Assembly (NCBI GenBank): GCA_947385085.1
Contig: CANDJN010000017.1
Location: 1 to 39,219, forward strand
Source: an uncultured Erysipelotrichaceae bacterium
Lineage (GTDB): Bacteria > Bacillota_I > Bacilli_A > Erysipelotrichales > Erysipelotrichaceae
Reading direction: 5' to 3'
DNA length: 39,219 nt
Shown here: in pieces, positions 8,586 through 16,604 of the stretch
Layout: each line of letters begins with the position of its first letter
Numbering within the stretch: the first letter of the stretch is position 1
Notes under the pieces: generated by a model
Told to the model about the DNA's origin: nothing
What the model saw: only the letters and a program-made list of their open reading frames with translations
Databases searched by the model: none
Position numbers and translations under genes: made by a program

Positions 8586-10596
8586 ATTCGCCATCAAAAA
8601 TGTAAAGAAAAGCTTTCGCGATTACATGATCTATTTCTTAACTCTCGCGTTTTCGATCTGCTTGTTTTATTCCTTTAATTCTTTCCAGGCGCAACAAGCG
8701 GTGATGGATTTAAGCAAAAGTCAGAATGAGATTATTGTATCCATACAAGATCTAATGCAAATGCTCTCCATGTTTGTCGCAGTAATTTTGGGCTTTCTAA
8801 TTATTTATGCCAATAACTTTTTAATTAAACGACGTAAAAAAGAATTGGGTTTATATACATTATTAGGAATGCCAAAACGTCACATCTCCCGCGTATTGAT
8901 ATATGAAACCTTCATGATTGGGTTATTATCACTGATTGCTGGACTATTGGCCGGACTGTTTTTATCCCAATTACTGACCATAGTGACAGCGAACTTATTT
9001 GAAGCGACGCTCAATTATACCTTCATTTTCTCTATGGATGCGACTCGATTGACCATCATTGCCTTTGCGCTGATTTTCTTTATCATCATGATCTTTAATA
9101 CCTTCACTTTAAATCGCTATCAGTTAATTGATTTATTAACTGCCGATAAAAAGAATGAAACATTAAAGACCAAAAATATCTATTTGTCAATTTTACTATT
9201 CTTATTATCCCTTGTGATTTTGGGCTATACTTATTGGTTTGCATTATCCCAGGGTATAGATGCACTTATGCAGCTGCACATTATCGCTCCTGCCGGAATC
9301 ATTGGCACGGTGCTGTTTTTCATGGCTCTGTCAGGCTTTCTGTTGAAATTCGTACAAAGCAGTAAGAAGCTTTATTACCGCAAGCTGAATATGTTTGTAT
9401 TACGGCAGGTCAACGCCTCAATCAACAGCAATTTTATTTCCATGAGCGTCGTTTGTATTATGCTTTTGTTTTCCATTGGTGCCTTGGCAACCGGAACCAA
9501 TCTGAATCGAACGATTAACAGTACAATTCAACTATTAACACCATTCGACTATTCTTACGCTTCCTATCAATTTATGGATAAAGAAAGCGATTATATAATG
9601 GATATTACTGATATCAAGGAAAAGCTTCATATTGATAGTACCGATATCAAAGAAGAGTACTATATCCACGATTATTTCTCTGATATTACATTCGCACAGT
9701 TTATGTCCTATATTGATGATTCTTTCATACCAGATGATCAATCTGAAGAAAAATTCGATGTCATCCCCTTATCGGATATGAATATCGTGAGAGAAGCTTA
9801 TGGATTAGAGCCTTTAACACTGGATCCTGGTGAGGCATTCATGTTTACCAGCAATGAAATGGTTCGAAATACCGTTGACGATATTGTCGCAAATCAGCCT
9901 AACTTCACGCTGTATGGTCACTCCCTACAACTGCGCCGAGAACAACCGGAAATGGTCAATCTGGGCACCACTGTGAATACCTCCACTGTAGTGATCGGCG
10001 TATGTGTGGCAGATGAAATCATTCCCGCTGACGCCACACTTTACAACATGTTTTGGAATGTTAATTTGAATGAGGGCGTTGATCAGGATCAATTCGCTGA
10101 AATGGTGACATCAAAAAGAGATGAATACAATAAAAATGCAAGTATGACGGAAAGTCCGATTTATTCTTCATTCTCTTCAGCTACCGCAAAGGATGTTCAG
10201 GATAACTCCAAAGGATTATCGGTAATCATGACCTATATCGGTTTGTATCTAGGCTTGATCTTCTTATTGGCAAGCGCTGTGATTCTAGCCCTCCAGCAGC
10301 TATCACAGGCTGCCGATAATAAACAGCGCTATCAGATTTTAAATAAGATCGGTGCTGAAAAGCGAATGATTTCCCAATCGGTTTTATTTCAATTGAGTAT
10401 TTATTTCTTCATGCCTTTGTTATTGGCGATTATTCATAGTATTGTAGGCATTCAGGTGGTAAATGCGATTGTCGTTGTCTTTGGCAAAAGCGCCATATTC
10501 CTATCCTCTTTGATCACCGGAGGAATCATTATTCTCATCTATGGTGCCTATTTCCTCTTCACTTATTTCGGCTATCGACATATATTAGAAAAATAA
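8575..10596 (+). CDS. ABC transporter permease, BceB type (FtsX domains)
   Basis: The 673-aa permease has the BceB layout: ten predicted membrane helices and one large extracytoplasmic domain (about residues 305-520) between helices 7 and 8. The conserved FtsX segment LGLYTLLGMPKRHI sits between helices 2 and 3. In known systems this domain contacts the peptide-lipid II cycle target and the sensor kinase. The frame opens at a GTG (8563), but ATG at 8575 is chosen because GGGAGGTG is 7 nt upstream. It overlaps the ATPase gene and ends just before a strong terminator, closing the operon. Confidence 0.93.
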   Translation: MYFRFAIKNVKKSFRDYMIYFLTLAFSICLFYSFNSFQAQQAVMDLSKSQNEIIVSIQDLMQMLSMFVAVILGFLIIYANNFLIKRRKKELGLYTLLGMPKRHISRVLIYETFMIGLLSLIAGLLAGLFLSQLLTIVTANLFEATLNYTFIFSMDATRLTIIAFALIFFIIMIFNTFTLNRYQLIDLLTADKKNETLKTKNIYLSILLFLLSLVILGYTYWFALSQGIDALMQLHIIAPAGIIGTVLFFMALSGFLLKFVQSSKKLYYRKLNMFVLRQVNASINSNFISMSVVCIMLLFSIGALATGTNLNRTINSTIQLLTPFDYSYASYQFMDKESDYIMDITDIKEKLHIDSTDIKEEYYIHDYFSDITFAQFMSYIDDSFIPDDQSEEKFDVIPLSDMNIVREAYGLEPLTLDPGEAFMFTSNEMVRNTVDDIVANQPNFTLYGHSLQLRREQPEMVNLGTTVNTSTVVIGVCVADEIIPADATLYNMFWNVNLNEGVDQDQFAEMVTSKRDEYNKNASMTESPIYSSFSSATAKDVQDNSKGLSVIMTYIGLYLGLIFLLASAVILALQQLSQAADNKQRYQILNKIGAEKRMISQSVLFQLSIYFFMPLLLAIIHSIVGIQVVNAIVVVFGKSAIFLSSLITGGIIILIYGAYFLFTYFGYRHILEK

Positions 10597-10604
10597 TTAT
10601 AAGG

Positions 10605-10641
10605 ACGCCTGTCGCAAAACAACATCTGCACAGGCGTTTTT
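10605..10641 (+). terminator. Terminator of the BceAB-type operon
   Basis: ACGCCTGT (10605-10612) pairs with ACAGGCGT (10630-10637), followed by a T-run (10637-10641). It lies directly after the permease stop. Confidence 0.9.
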
Positions 10642-10656
10642 CTATCTGTGATCACC

Positions 10657-10685
10657 TTGTAAGAAAGTATCATGTACGATATAAT
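10657..10685 (+). promoter_or_regulatory. Promoter of the first GNAT gene
   Basis: TTGTAA (10657-10662), a 17-nt spacer and a perfect TATAAT (10680-10685) stand 22 bp before the start codon, right after the previous terminator. Confidence 0.7.
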
Positions 10686-10707
10686 ATCAAAAAGAAGGAG
10701 AAATGAC

Positions 10708-11229
10708 ATGGAATGGAAACAATGTATCACTGATAAAGATATCAAAGCATTGGCAAGCTGCGCTGAAATCGTATGGAATGAACACTATTCCTCCATCCTA
10801 TCACAAGCACAAATTGATTATATGGTAGAACGCTTTCAAAGCTATGAAGCAATTAAAAATTCGATTGAAAAAGATCATTACATTTATTATATGTTACGTA
10901 ATGATGAGAATGTCATTGCCTATTGTGGCTTTCAGGTACAGAAAAAGCGCTTATTTTTAAGTAAGCTATATGTACAAAAGCCATGGCGAGGATGCGGATA
11001 TGCCAGCACACTGCTTACCAAAATGACAAATTATGCACAAAAGCATCATTTGGAAGCAATTTATTTGACTTGTAACCGATATAATAGGGGCAGTTTAGAA
11101 TTCTATCACCGCAAGGGTTTTGAAATCATCGACAGTGCCGATAACGATATAGGCCATGGTTTTGTCATGGAGGATTACATTTTACAAAAAGCAGTCACAT
11201 TAGATACTCAAAGCACCTCTTCTCACTAA
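10708..11229 (+). CDS. GNAT-family N-acetyltransferase
   Basis: The 173-aa product has the acetyl-CoA binding motif A region LYVQKPWRGCGYASTLL (the [Q/R]xxGx[G/A] core is RGCGYA) and the family's C-terminal pattern ending NRYNRGSLEFYHRKGFE. ATG at 10708 is preferred over an upstream in-frame start because AAGGAG lies 7 nt before it. It is a single-gene unit between two terminators. The acceptor substrate is not predictable. Confidence 0.9.
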   Translation: MEWKQCITDKDIKALASCAEIVWNEHYSSILSQAQIDYMVERFQSYEAIKNSIEKDHYIYYMLRNDENVIAYCGFQVQKKRLFLSKLYVQKPWRGCGYASTLLTKMTNYAQKHHLEAIYLTCNRYNRGSLEFYHRKGFEIIDSADNDIGHGFVMEDYILQKAVTLDTQSTSSH

Positions 11230-11283
11230 TGCTTGTACTTCCCTATTATCTTTATTATTTTGAATTCTTCCCATGAATGCAAT

Positions 11284-11314
11284 AAAGAGCCTACATGATG
11301 TAAGCTCTTTTTTT
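11284..11314 (+). terminator. Terminator between the GNAT and degV genes
   Basis: AAAGAGC (11284-11290) pairs with GCTCTTT (11304-11310), with an inner TAC/GTA pairing and a T-run to 11314. It ends the plus-strand GNAT transcript and, read the other way, may also help end degV. Confidence 0.85.
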
Positions 11315-11339
11315 GCTACTGTGATATAAACAAAAGTTC

Positions 11340-12200
11340 TTATTCGCATCCCGCTACTTTACGAATATATTGAATTCCCAGACAGCCGATTCCGGTATGT
11401 ACGGAAATAACCGCACCAATATATCCAAAGTAGAATTGACGTCCCGGCATCAAACCGCTCATCTTGTCATATAGTGTGTGACAGGCATCTTGAGCATCGG
11501 TATGCAGACAGGAAACCACATAGCCATCATCCTGCATCGCGCTCATAAACGTATCAATGGCTTTCTGCTGGGCTCGTGACATCGTGCGTACCTTATCATA
11601 CACATCGATCTTTCCCGCGCTTTTGCGATTCAGCTGTAATATCGGTTTAATCTTTAACAAGCTTCCCAGAGCCGCTGCGACCGGCGTTAAGCGTCCACCG
11701 CGTTTCAAATGCTGCAGATCATCAGGAATAATCAAAGTATCGCTGTCTTCAATCGCTGTTTCAAGACGTTTTACGATCGTTTCCGCATCCAGACCCTGAT
11801 CTACCAGTTTCTTTGCACATTCCGCAAGATAACGCTGTAAATAACAAGTCGTGTAGGTTTCCACGATATACAGCTTGATTCCTACATCCTGAGCCACCGC
11901 CGTCATCACGGATGCTGTAGAAGATAAACCTGAGGTGATCGGCACACAGATGACAGCCTCCACACCATCCTCTTTCATCTGCCGAAGCATTTCTTCCATC
12001 ATTCCCATCGGTGGCATGGAGGTGGACATCATTGCTCCCTCATGTAAATAATGATATACCTCATGTAAATCAATGGTGATGCCATCCAAATATTGTTCTT
12101 CTTGTTTCAGCACCTGCAAAGGAAGATAATAAATTCCCTGATCCTGTGCCTCTTTCTGATTCATTCCAGAACCGCTGTCTGTTAAAACTGCTATTTTCAT
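11340..12200 (-). CDS. degV: DegV family fatty-acid-binding protein
   Basis: The 286-aa product matches the DegV/FakB fold, cytosolic proteins that bind a fatty acid and present it to the kinase FakA for incorporation into phospholipids. Seen features are the N-terminal VLTDSGSGMN, the STSMPP segment after the first domain, TSGLSST in the middle and a C-terminal domain with HTGIGCLGI. The reading frame extends 7 codons upstream, but ATG at 12200 is preceded by TAGGAGG at 6 nt spacing. No fakA is in the window, so a role in exogenous fatty-acid use is family knowledge only. Confidence 0.92.
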   Translation of the reverse strand: MKIAVLTDSGSGMNQKEAQDQGIYYLPLQVLKQEEQYLDGITIDLHEVYHYLHEGAMMSTSMPPMGMMEEMLRQMKEDGVEAVICVPITSGLSSTASVMTAVAQDVGIKLYIVETYTTCYLQRYLAECAKKLVDQGLDAETIVKRLETAIEDSDTLIIPDDLQHLKRGGRLTPVAAALGSLLKIKPILQLNRKSAGKIDVYDKVRTMSRAQQKAIDTFMSAMQDDGYVVSCLHTDAQDACHTLYDKMSGLMPGRQFYFGYIGAVISVHTGIGCLGIQYIRKVAGCE

Positions 12201-12231
12201 AATCATCCTCCTACCACTCATAATCGCGTTT

Positions 12232-12259
12232 ATTATAACAATATATGGATAAATGTCAA
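12232..12259 (-). promoter_or_regulatory. Consensus promoter of degV
   Basis: On the minus strand TTGACA (12259-12254), a 16-nt spacer and TATAAT (12237-12232) match both sigma-A hexamers perfectly. They lie about 30 bp before the degV start codon. Confidence 0.85.
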
Positions 12260-12338
12260 ATCAAAATCTCTTCATTAACCTTGAAGTGCATAGTCTTAAT
12301 TATAAAGGGAAACTATATGAACATAGGAGGTAATGAAC

Positions 12339-12464
12339 ATGAACACTTCGATGGAAACACCACTAGTCAAAGGATATGAAACCGTAAAAACAGGCGGATG
12401 GGATAGTTACACCAGCCACACCTCCTGTCTTCGTTTTATTAGCTGCACAAACTGTAATTTATAG
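12339..12464 (+). CDS. Lanthipeptide-like small peptide precursor (41 aa)
   Basis: A short ORF with a strong ribosome site (AGGAGG ending 8 nt before the ATG) encodes 41 residues. Residues 1-18 are leader-like and charged. Gly19-Gly20 would be a double-glycine processing site. The remaining 21 residues hold Ser23, Thr25, Ser26, Thr28, Ser29, Ser35, Thr37 and three cysteines at 30, 36 and 39 in the pattern SCLRFISCTNCN. That mix of Ser/Thr before and among closely spaced Cys is typical of lanthipeptide cores. No LanM, LanB/C, transporter or immunity gene is seen beside it, so modification would have to come from elsewhere, or the peptide may be unmodified. It diverges from degV and its last 6 nt overlap the 3' end of the convergent GNAT gene. 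Confidence 0.5.
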   Translation: MNTSMETPLVKGYETVKTGGWDSYTSHTSCLRFISCTNCNL

Positions 12465-12965
12465 AACTCGATGTGCCACAATAACCGTATAGTTCTCCAT
12501 ATCGCAGGAGATGCCGGTTTCTTTGAATTGATTCTTATGCCAAAAATGCTCTGCCTGAGGATTTCCTTTTACCCAGCCCAGTCGTACCTCTGAAAGCGCA
12601 AGAGTTTTCAGATATACGCATAAATCATCAATGATTCTGGTTCCGATTCCGCAGTTCTGAACCGATATATCCGTCATAAAAAAACCGATAAATGCTGTCT
12701 TTTCATCAGGATATGCCATGATGAAATCCATCACAGCGATTAGCTTATCAGAGTCAAAATACCCTAGATAATATTTATCATTGAGGCTCTTATTTGGCGG
12801 CAGTGCATTCATATCATCTATAATGCTTTGTTCAGTCACAGTCGGCGGACAATATTGATAATATAAGCTGTTTTTACTACATAGAGCATACACGTTAGAT
12901 AAATCATTTTTCTCTACTCGCCGCACAAGATAACGATCGGAAAAACGTTGAATGTCGATTTTCAT
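12459..12965 (-). CDS. GNAT-family N-acetyltransferase
   Basis: The 168-aa product has the acetyl-CoA pyrophosphate loop region NCGIGTRIIDDLCVYL (core QNCGIG) preceded by AFIGFFMTDIS. The C-terminal strand pattern WVKGNPQAEHFWHKNQF fits the family. The ribosome site is weak (GTGAG about 6 nt upstream of ATG). The substrate is unknown. It is a single gene whose 3' end meets the small lanthipeptide-like ORF of the opposite strand. Confidence 0.88.
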   Translation of the reverse strand: MKIDIQRFSDRYLVRRVEKNDLSNVYALCSKNSLYYQYCPPTVTEQSIIDDMNALPPNKSLNDKYYLGYFDSDKLIAVMDFIMAYPDEKTAFIGFFMTDISVQNCGIGTRIIDDLCVYLKTLALSEVRLGWVKGNPQAEHFWHKNQFKETGISCDMENYTVIVAHRVL

Positions 12966-13381
12966 AACTTTCTCACCACTTACTCATAAATCCCGATTTG
13001 TCGGTTTGTACTAGCGAAGAGTATATCACAATAAACAAGGAAAGGCAATCTCCATCACATCCTGTTCTGCTATTCAGACCATCAAGCGACGAGTCATATA
13101 TTCACAAAAGTGCGAAATGGTTTGATTTTTACAGCGTCACAGGAACGAAAATCGATAGAGTAAGGTTTTATATCACCTATTTCCAAAAACGGCTTCTAAA
13201 CGTCCATACGGCGTTGTACGCCCTTCTTCATGCCTGTTCCCGTTGTGTTGAAAAAGATTTGCGCTAGTAACTCAAAAAAGCACTTGACTTCATGCTCCAC
13301 GGCGAACAAATTCATTCGAATACCATGATCCTCAAGAAAGCAAAAATTCTCATACATATTGGATTTCACATCATAAAAAGG
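12966..13381. other. Gap with possible decayed gene on the minus strand
   Basis: No confident gene. On the minus strand, a 63-codon reading from 13387 (MQPFYDVKSNMYENF...) ends at a TAG near 13196. The same frame then continues with a protein-like stretch (KPFLEIGDIKPYSIDF) down to about 13097. That pattern suggests a remnant interrupted by one stop codon, but I recognise no family. The plus-strand reading across 12998-13267 has no ribosome site and is probably chance. Confidence 0.25.
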
Positions 13382-13410
13382 TTGCATCCCTGCCGCTTTC
13401 GTTGTATGAT
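13382..13410 (+). promoter_or_regulatory. Probable promoter of trpS
   Basis: TTGCAT (13382-13387), a 17-nt spacer and TATGAT (13405-13410) precede the T-box leader. The -35 is weak, but the spacing and the position directly before the leader support it. Confidence 0.45.
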
Positions 13411-13424
13411 TATAAACAGATATA

Positions 13425-13631
13425 CGTTAAATAAAGGATAAGTAGAATGATTGTCTTCCTTCACAGAGAGTTGAAACCGTGCTGAGAATTCAACAAAGTC
13501 ATCATATCGAATTGGGCCTTTATAGTTTCGGTATTCACCGCGGATTGATCCGTTATCACAAAGAGCTGCATTGCAGGAAGCCGGGTGGCACCACGTTTAA
13601 AACACGTCCCAGTCACGGGCTTTTTTTATGG
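13425..13631 (+). promoter_or_regulatory. T-box riboswitch (tRNA-Trp) of trpS
   Basis: The leader contains the highly conserved T-box sequence GGGTGGCACCACG (13583-13595). The specifier position reads TGG (13513-13515), the Trp codon. The antiterminator bulge TGGC (13586-13589) would pair with a tRNA acceptor end GCCA, which fits the G discriminator of bacterial tRNA-Trp. A CCC/GGG hairpin with seven T residues (13605-13627) forms the terminator, and trpS starts 36 bp later. Uncharged tRNA-Trp would favour antitermination and trpS expression. Confidence 0.93.
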
Positions 13632-13666
13632 AAAAATTAACAAGGTAGAATAAAGGAGGAAATATC

Positions 13667-14656
13667 ATGAAACGAATGTTAAGCGGCGTCAAGCCAACCG
13701 GACGGTTGACCTTAGGCAATTATATCGGTGCCATCTCACAATTTGTCCATTATCAAGACGAATACGATTTGTATATCTTCATAGCGAATATGCATGCCAT
13801 CACCGTACCCCAAGACCCAAAGGAATTACGGCGGAATACTCGTGATCTAATCGCCCTGTATTTGGCTTGTGGATTAGATCCGCAAAAAGTTACTCTGTTT
13901 GCCCAATCATACTTGCCCCAGCACACGGAGCTGGGATGGATTTTAACATGCCATTCCTATATGGGAGAATTGCAGCGAATGACTCAGTATAAGGATAAGA
14001 CAGCGAAAGGCGAATCCGGTATCACTGCCGGTTTATTCACCTATCCCTCATTAATGGCTGCCGATATTTTAATGTATGATGCCGATTACGTACCGGTTGG
14101 CATCGATCAGAAGCAGCACGTAGAATTAGCACGCAATTTGGCAGAGCGCTTTAATCATCGCTATGGCGATACTTTCATCGTACCTGAGCCGATTATCCCG
14201 ACAATCGGAGCGAAAATCATGTCCCTGCAAAATCCCACCAAAAAGATGAGCAAGTCAGATGAAAATCCCAAGAGCACGATTGATCTGCTAGATGAGCCGA
14301 GCGTTGCCCGCAAAAAAATTATGTCCGCTGTAACTGATTCGCTTGGTGTTATCCGCTATGATGTGGAAAATCAACCGGGGATTGCCAATCTGTTAACGAT
14401 TCTCTCCCGTCTAAGCAAAGAACCCATCGATGAAATTGTTAAACGCTATGAAGGAAAAGGCTACGGAGAATTCAAAAAGGAAGTCGGACAGGTCGTCTTT
14501 GATTTTCTTACCGATCTGCAAGAAAAATATCGACAGATTATGGCTGATGGAAAAATCGATGACATCATTGCCGAAGGAAATGCCAAAGCAGGAAGAATCG
14601 CCGATAGAAAAGTAGCCAAAGTTAAACGTAAGCTTGGTTTAAATGTGCTAAAATAA
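13667..14656 (+). CDS. trpS: Tryptophanyl-tRNA synthetase
   Basis: This 329-aa class I synthetase charges tRNA-Trp. The HIGH-type signature appears as TLGNYIGA near residue 17 and the KMSKS loop as KKMSKSDENP near 195. Length and order match bacterial TrpRS. AAGGAGG lies 8 nt before ATG. The gene is under a T-box, so it should be induced when tRNA-Trp is uncharged. It is monocistronic, with a strong terminator shortly after the stop. Confidence 0.98.
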   Translation: MKRMLSGVKPTGRLTLGNYIGAISQFVHYQDEYDLYIFIANMHAITVPQDPKELRRNTRDLIALYLACGLDPQKVTLFAQSYLPQHTELGWILTCHSYMGELQRMTQYKDKTAKGESGITAGLFTYPSLMAADILMYDADYVPVGIDQKQHVELARNLAERFNHRYGDTFIVPEPIIPTIGAKIMSLQNPTKKMSKSDENPKSTIDLLDEPSVARKKIMSAVTDSLGVIRYDVENQPGIANLLTILSRLSKEPIDEIVKRYEGKGYGEFKKEVGQVVFDFLTDLQEKYRQIMADGKIDDIIAEGNAKAGRIADRKVAKVKRKLGLNVLK

Positions 14657-14674
14657 TAGAAACCATAAAATCAT

Positions 14675-14723
14675 AAAAAAGCCTGAAGAAGATACAGCAT
14701 ATGTTAACTCCTTAAGGCTTTTT
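14675..14723. terminator. Bidirectional terminator between trpS and uppP
   Basis: AAAAAGCCT (14676-14684) and AGGCTTTTT (14715-14723) are perfect inverted arms. Each side ends in a T-run on its own strand, so the element can stop both convergent transcripts. Confidence 0.9.
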
Positions 14724-14762
14724 AATTACGCTTATTCTCACTAGTTTCTTTTCTGCAACATT

Positions 14763-15590
14763 TCAAGCAACAAAACCAAAATAAATCAATACGATAACAC
14801 CCAATATGATACGGTAGACACCGAAAATTTTAAAGTCATGCTTGCGAATATAGGTTAATAACAGCCGAATCGCAAAAACCGAAACAACAAATGACACAAA
14901 GGTTCCAATCAAAAGCAATGTCAATTCACCGAAAGTGAACATTCCTACCTTCAAAAAGTATTTCAATAATTTTAAGCCGCTTGCCCCTGCCATGACCGGT
15001 ACTGCCAGAAAGAAAGAAAATTCACTTGCCACATAGCGTGAACAGCCCAATAGCACGGCACCCAAGATCGTTGCGCCGCTTCGTGAAGTTCCGGGGACTG
15101 CCGCCAGAACCTGAAAACATCCGATCAGAAAAGCAGTTCGATTACTCAGTTCCTCCAAGCTCTGGATGCTGGGACGTTGTGGCCGGCTTTCTATCACAAT
15201 AAATGCAATACCATACAGAATCAATGTCGCTGCGATCACAAATTCTCCTGATAAATAAGATTCCAAAATCATATCCAGCGGTAAACCAACAATGACAATT
15301 GGAATACACCCGATGATGACCTTCCGCCACAACGCAAGCGTTTCATGCCTTGCTCGTTCACTTTTGGCGGACGAAAACGGATTCAGCTTGTGAAAATACA
15401 ACATCACAACCGCCAAAATCGACCCGAACTGAATCACGACCTTAAAGACTTCAAAAAATTCCGGTGAGGATGTCATGGGAATGATTTTATCAAATAAAAT
15501 CAAATGACCGGTACTGCTGATGGGCAACCATTCGGTTATTCCCTGAATGATTCCCAAAATCACTGCTTTACATATCTCAAAAAAATCCAT
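14763..15590 (-). CDS. uppP: Undecaprenyl-diphosphatase (UppP/BacA)
   Basis: The 275-aa polytopic enzyme dephosphorylates undecaprenyl diphosphate to regenerate the lipid carrier for cell wall synthesis. Higher dosage is known to give bacitracin tolerance. The two catalytic signatures are present: QGITEWLPISSTGHL (about residues 15-30) and the PGTSRSGATI motif (about 165-175). Eight or so hydrophobic helices are evident. It lies 51 bp after mraY on the same strand, so it may be read through from the pbp-murE-mraY operon. Together with the nearby BceAB-type transporter this gives the region a lipid II cycle flavour. Confidence 0.95.
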   Translation of the reverse strand: MDFFEICKAVILGIIQGITEWLPISSTGHLILFDKIIPMTSSPEFFEVFKVVIQFGSILAVVMLYFHKLNPFSSAKSERARHETLALWRKVIIGCIPIVIVGLPLDMILESYLSGEFVIAATLILYGIAFIVIESRPQRPSIQSLEELSNRTAFLIGCFQVLAAVPGTSRSGATILGAVLLGCSRYVASEFSFFLAVPVMAGASGLKLLKYFLKVGMFTFGELTLLLIGTFVSFVVSVFAIRLLLTYIRKHDFKIFGVYRIILGVIVLIYFGFVA

Positions 15591-15641
15591 ACGTTTCTCC
15601 TTCTATCATCTATTGTATAACGAAGCGGTTAAATGCTAACG

Positions 15642-16604
15642 CTAAATAAATGCCAAAATTAAACCTAAAATGGCACATAACAAACCAGCTCCCCAAAACA
15701 TGATCACCACCTGAGTTTCCCGATAGCCGGACATTTCAAAATGATGATGAAGCGGCGCCATTTTGAAAATGCGCTTTTTGGTGCGCTTATAGTACGTTAC
15801 TTGAATAACCACCGAAAGCATCTCCGCCAAGAACACGCCACCGATGACAACCAATAACAGCTCCTGTTTTAAAATCATCGCACTTGCCGCCAGTAAGCCG
15901 CCCAACGCCAAGCTTCCCGTATCGCCCATAAAAATTTTTGCCGGATGCATATTAAATTTCAAATATCCCAGTAATGAACCTGACACCGCCAACAAAAAAA
16001 TCGCCAATTCATACTTTTCCTGTAATAAGGCAAAGATGATATACGGAAATAACGCGATGAGACTTGTTCCGGCACATAAACCATCCAAACCATCGGTGAA
16101 ATTAACCGCATTGGATTCTGCGGTAAACATAATGAAGATCAGCAGAAAATAGAGAAGCCCCATTTCCCATGTAATATGAAGAATGGGAATGTATAGAGTC
16201 GTAGCCGCAATGCTTTGATAAATAAAATAAAACAAAACTGCCAAGATAGACTGTAGTGCAAATTTATAGGAAGGCTTTAGTCCTTCATTATTCTTTCTCA
16301 CTACAATAATAAAATCATCAATAAAACCGATCAGAGCATAGCCAAGATAAGCCAGAATCACAATCATCATTTCGGTATTATAAAGCGATTGGGGCTGTAG
16401 CAACAATGAAACGATTACCGGCGTCAACACAAAGACAATACCGCCCATTGTCGGTGTACCGCCTTTGGCCTTATGTGATGCCAGCCCTTCTTCCCGCTCT
16501 ACCTGACCAAATTTAATCTTATGTAGAAACGGAATCAATACCGGCATCACCGCAAGAGTGACCAATAAACTTCCGATTAGGGCGATCATATATTTCATGT
16601 TCAT
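15642..16604 (-). CDS. mraY: Phospho-N-acetylmuramoyl-pentapeptide transferase
   Basis: The 320-aa integral membrane enzyme makes lipid I by moving phospho-MurNAc-pentapeptide to undecaprenyl phosphate. Typical motifs are seen: GTPTMGGIVF, IGFIDDFI, NFTDGLDGLCAG, FMGDTGSLALG and the histidine loop APLHHHFEMSG. About ten membrane helices are expected. The start at 16604 overlaps the murE stop in an ATGA, and AAGGATG lies upstream, so translation is coupled. The longer frame beginning at 16637 is not needed. Confidence 0.97.
   Translation of the reverse strand: MNMKYMIALIGSLLVTLAVMPVLIPFLHKIKFGQVEREEGLASHKAKGGTPTMGGIVFVLTPVIVSLLLQPQSLYNTEMMIVILAYLGYALIGFIDDFIIVVRKNNEGLKPSYKFALQSILAVLFYFIYQSIAATTLYIPILHITWEMGLLYFLLIFIMFTAESNAVNFTDGLDGLCAGTSLIALFPYIIFALLQEKYELAIFLLAVSGSLLGYLKFNMHPAKIFMGDTGSLALGGLLAASAMILKQELLLVVIGGVFLAEMLSVVIQVTYYKRTKKRIFKMAPLHHHFEMSGYRETQVVIMFWGAGLLCAILGLILAFI

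Noticed and set aside
12998..13267. 89-codon plus-strand ORF before the T-box
   Set aside because: TTG start, no ribosome site, and low-complexity content without family resemblance.
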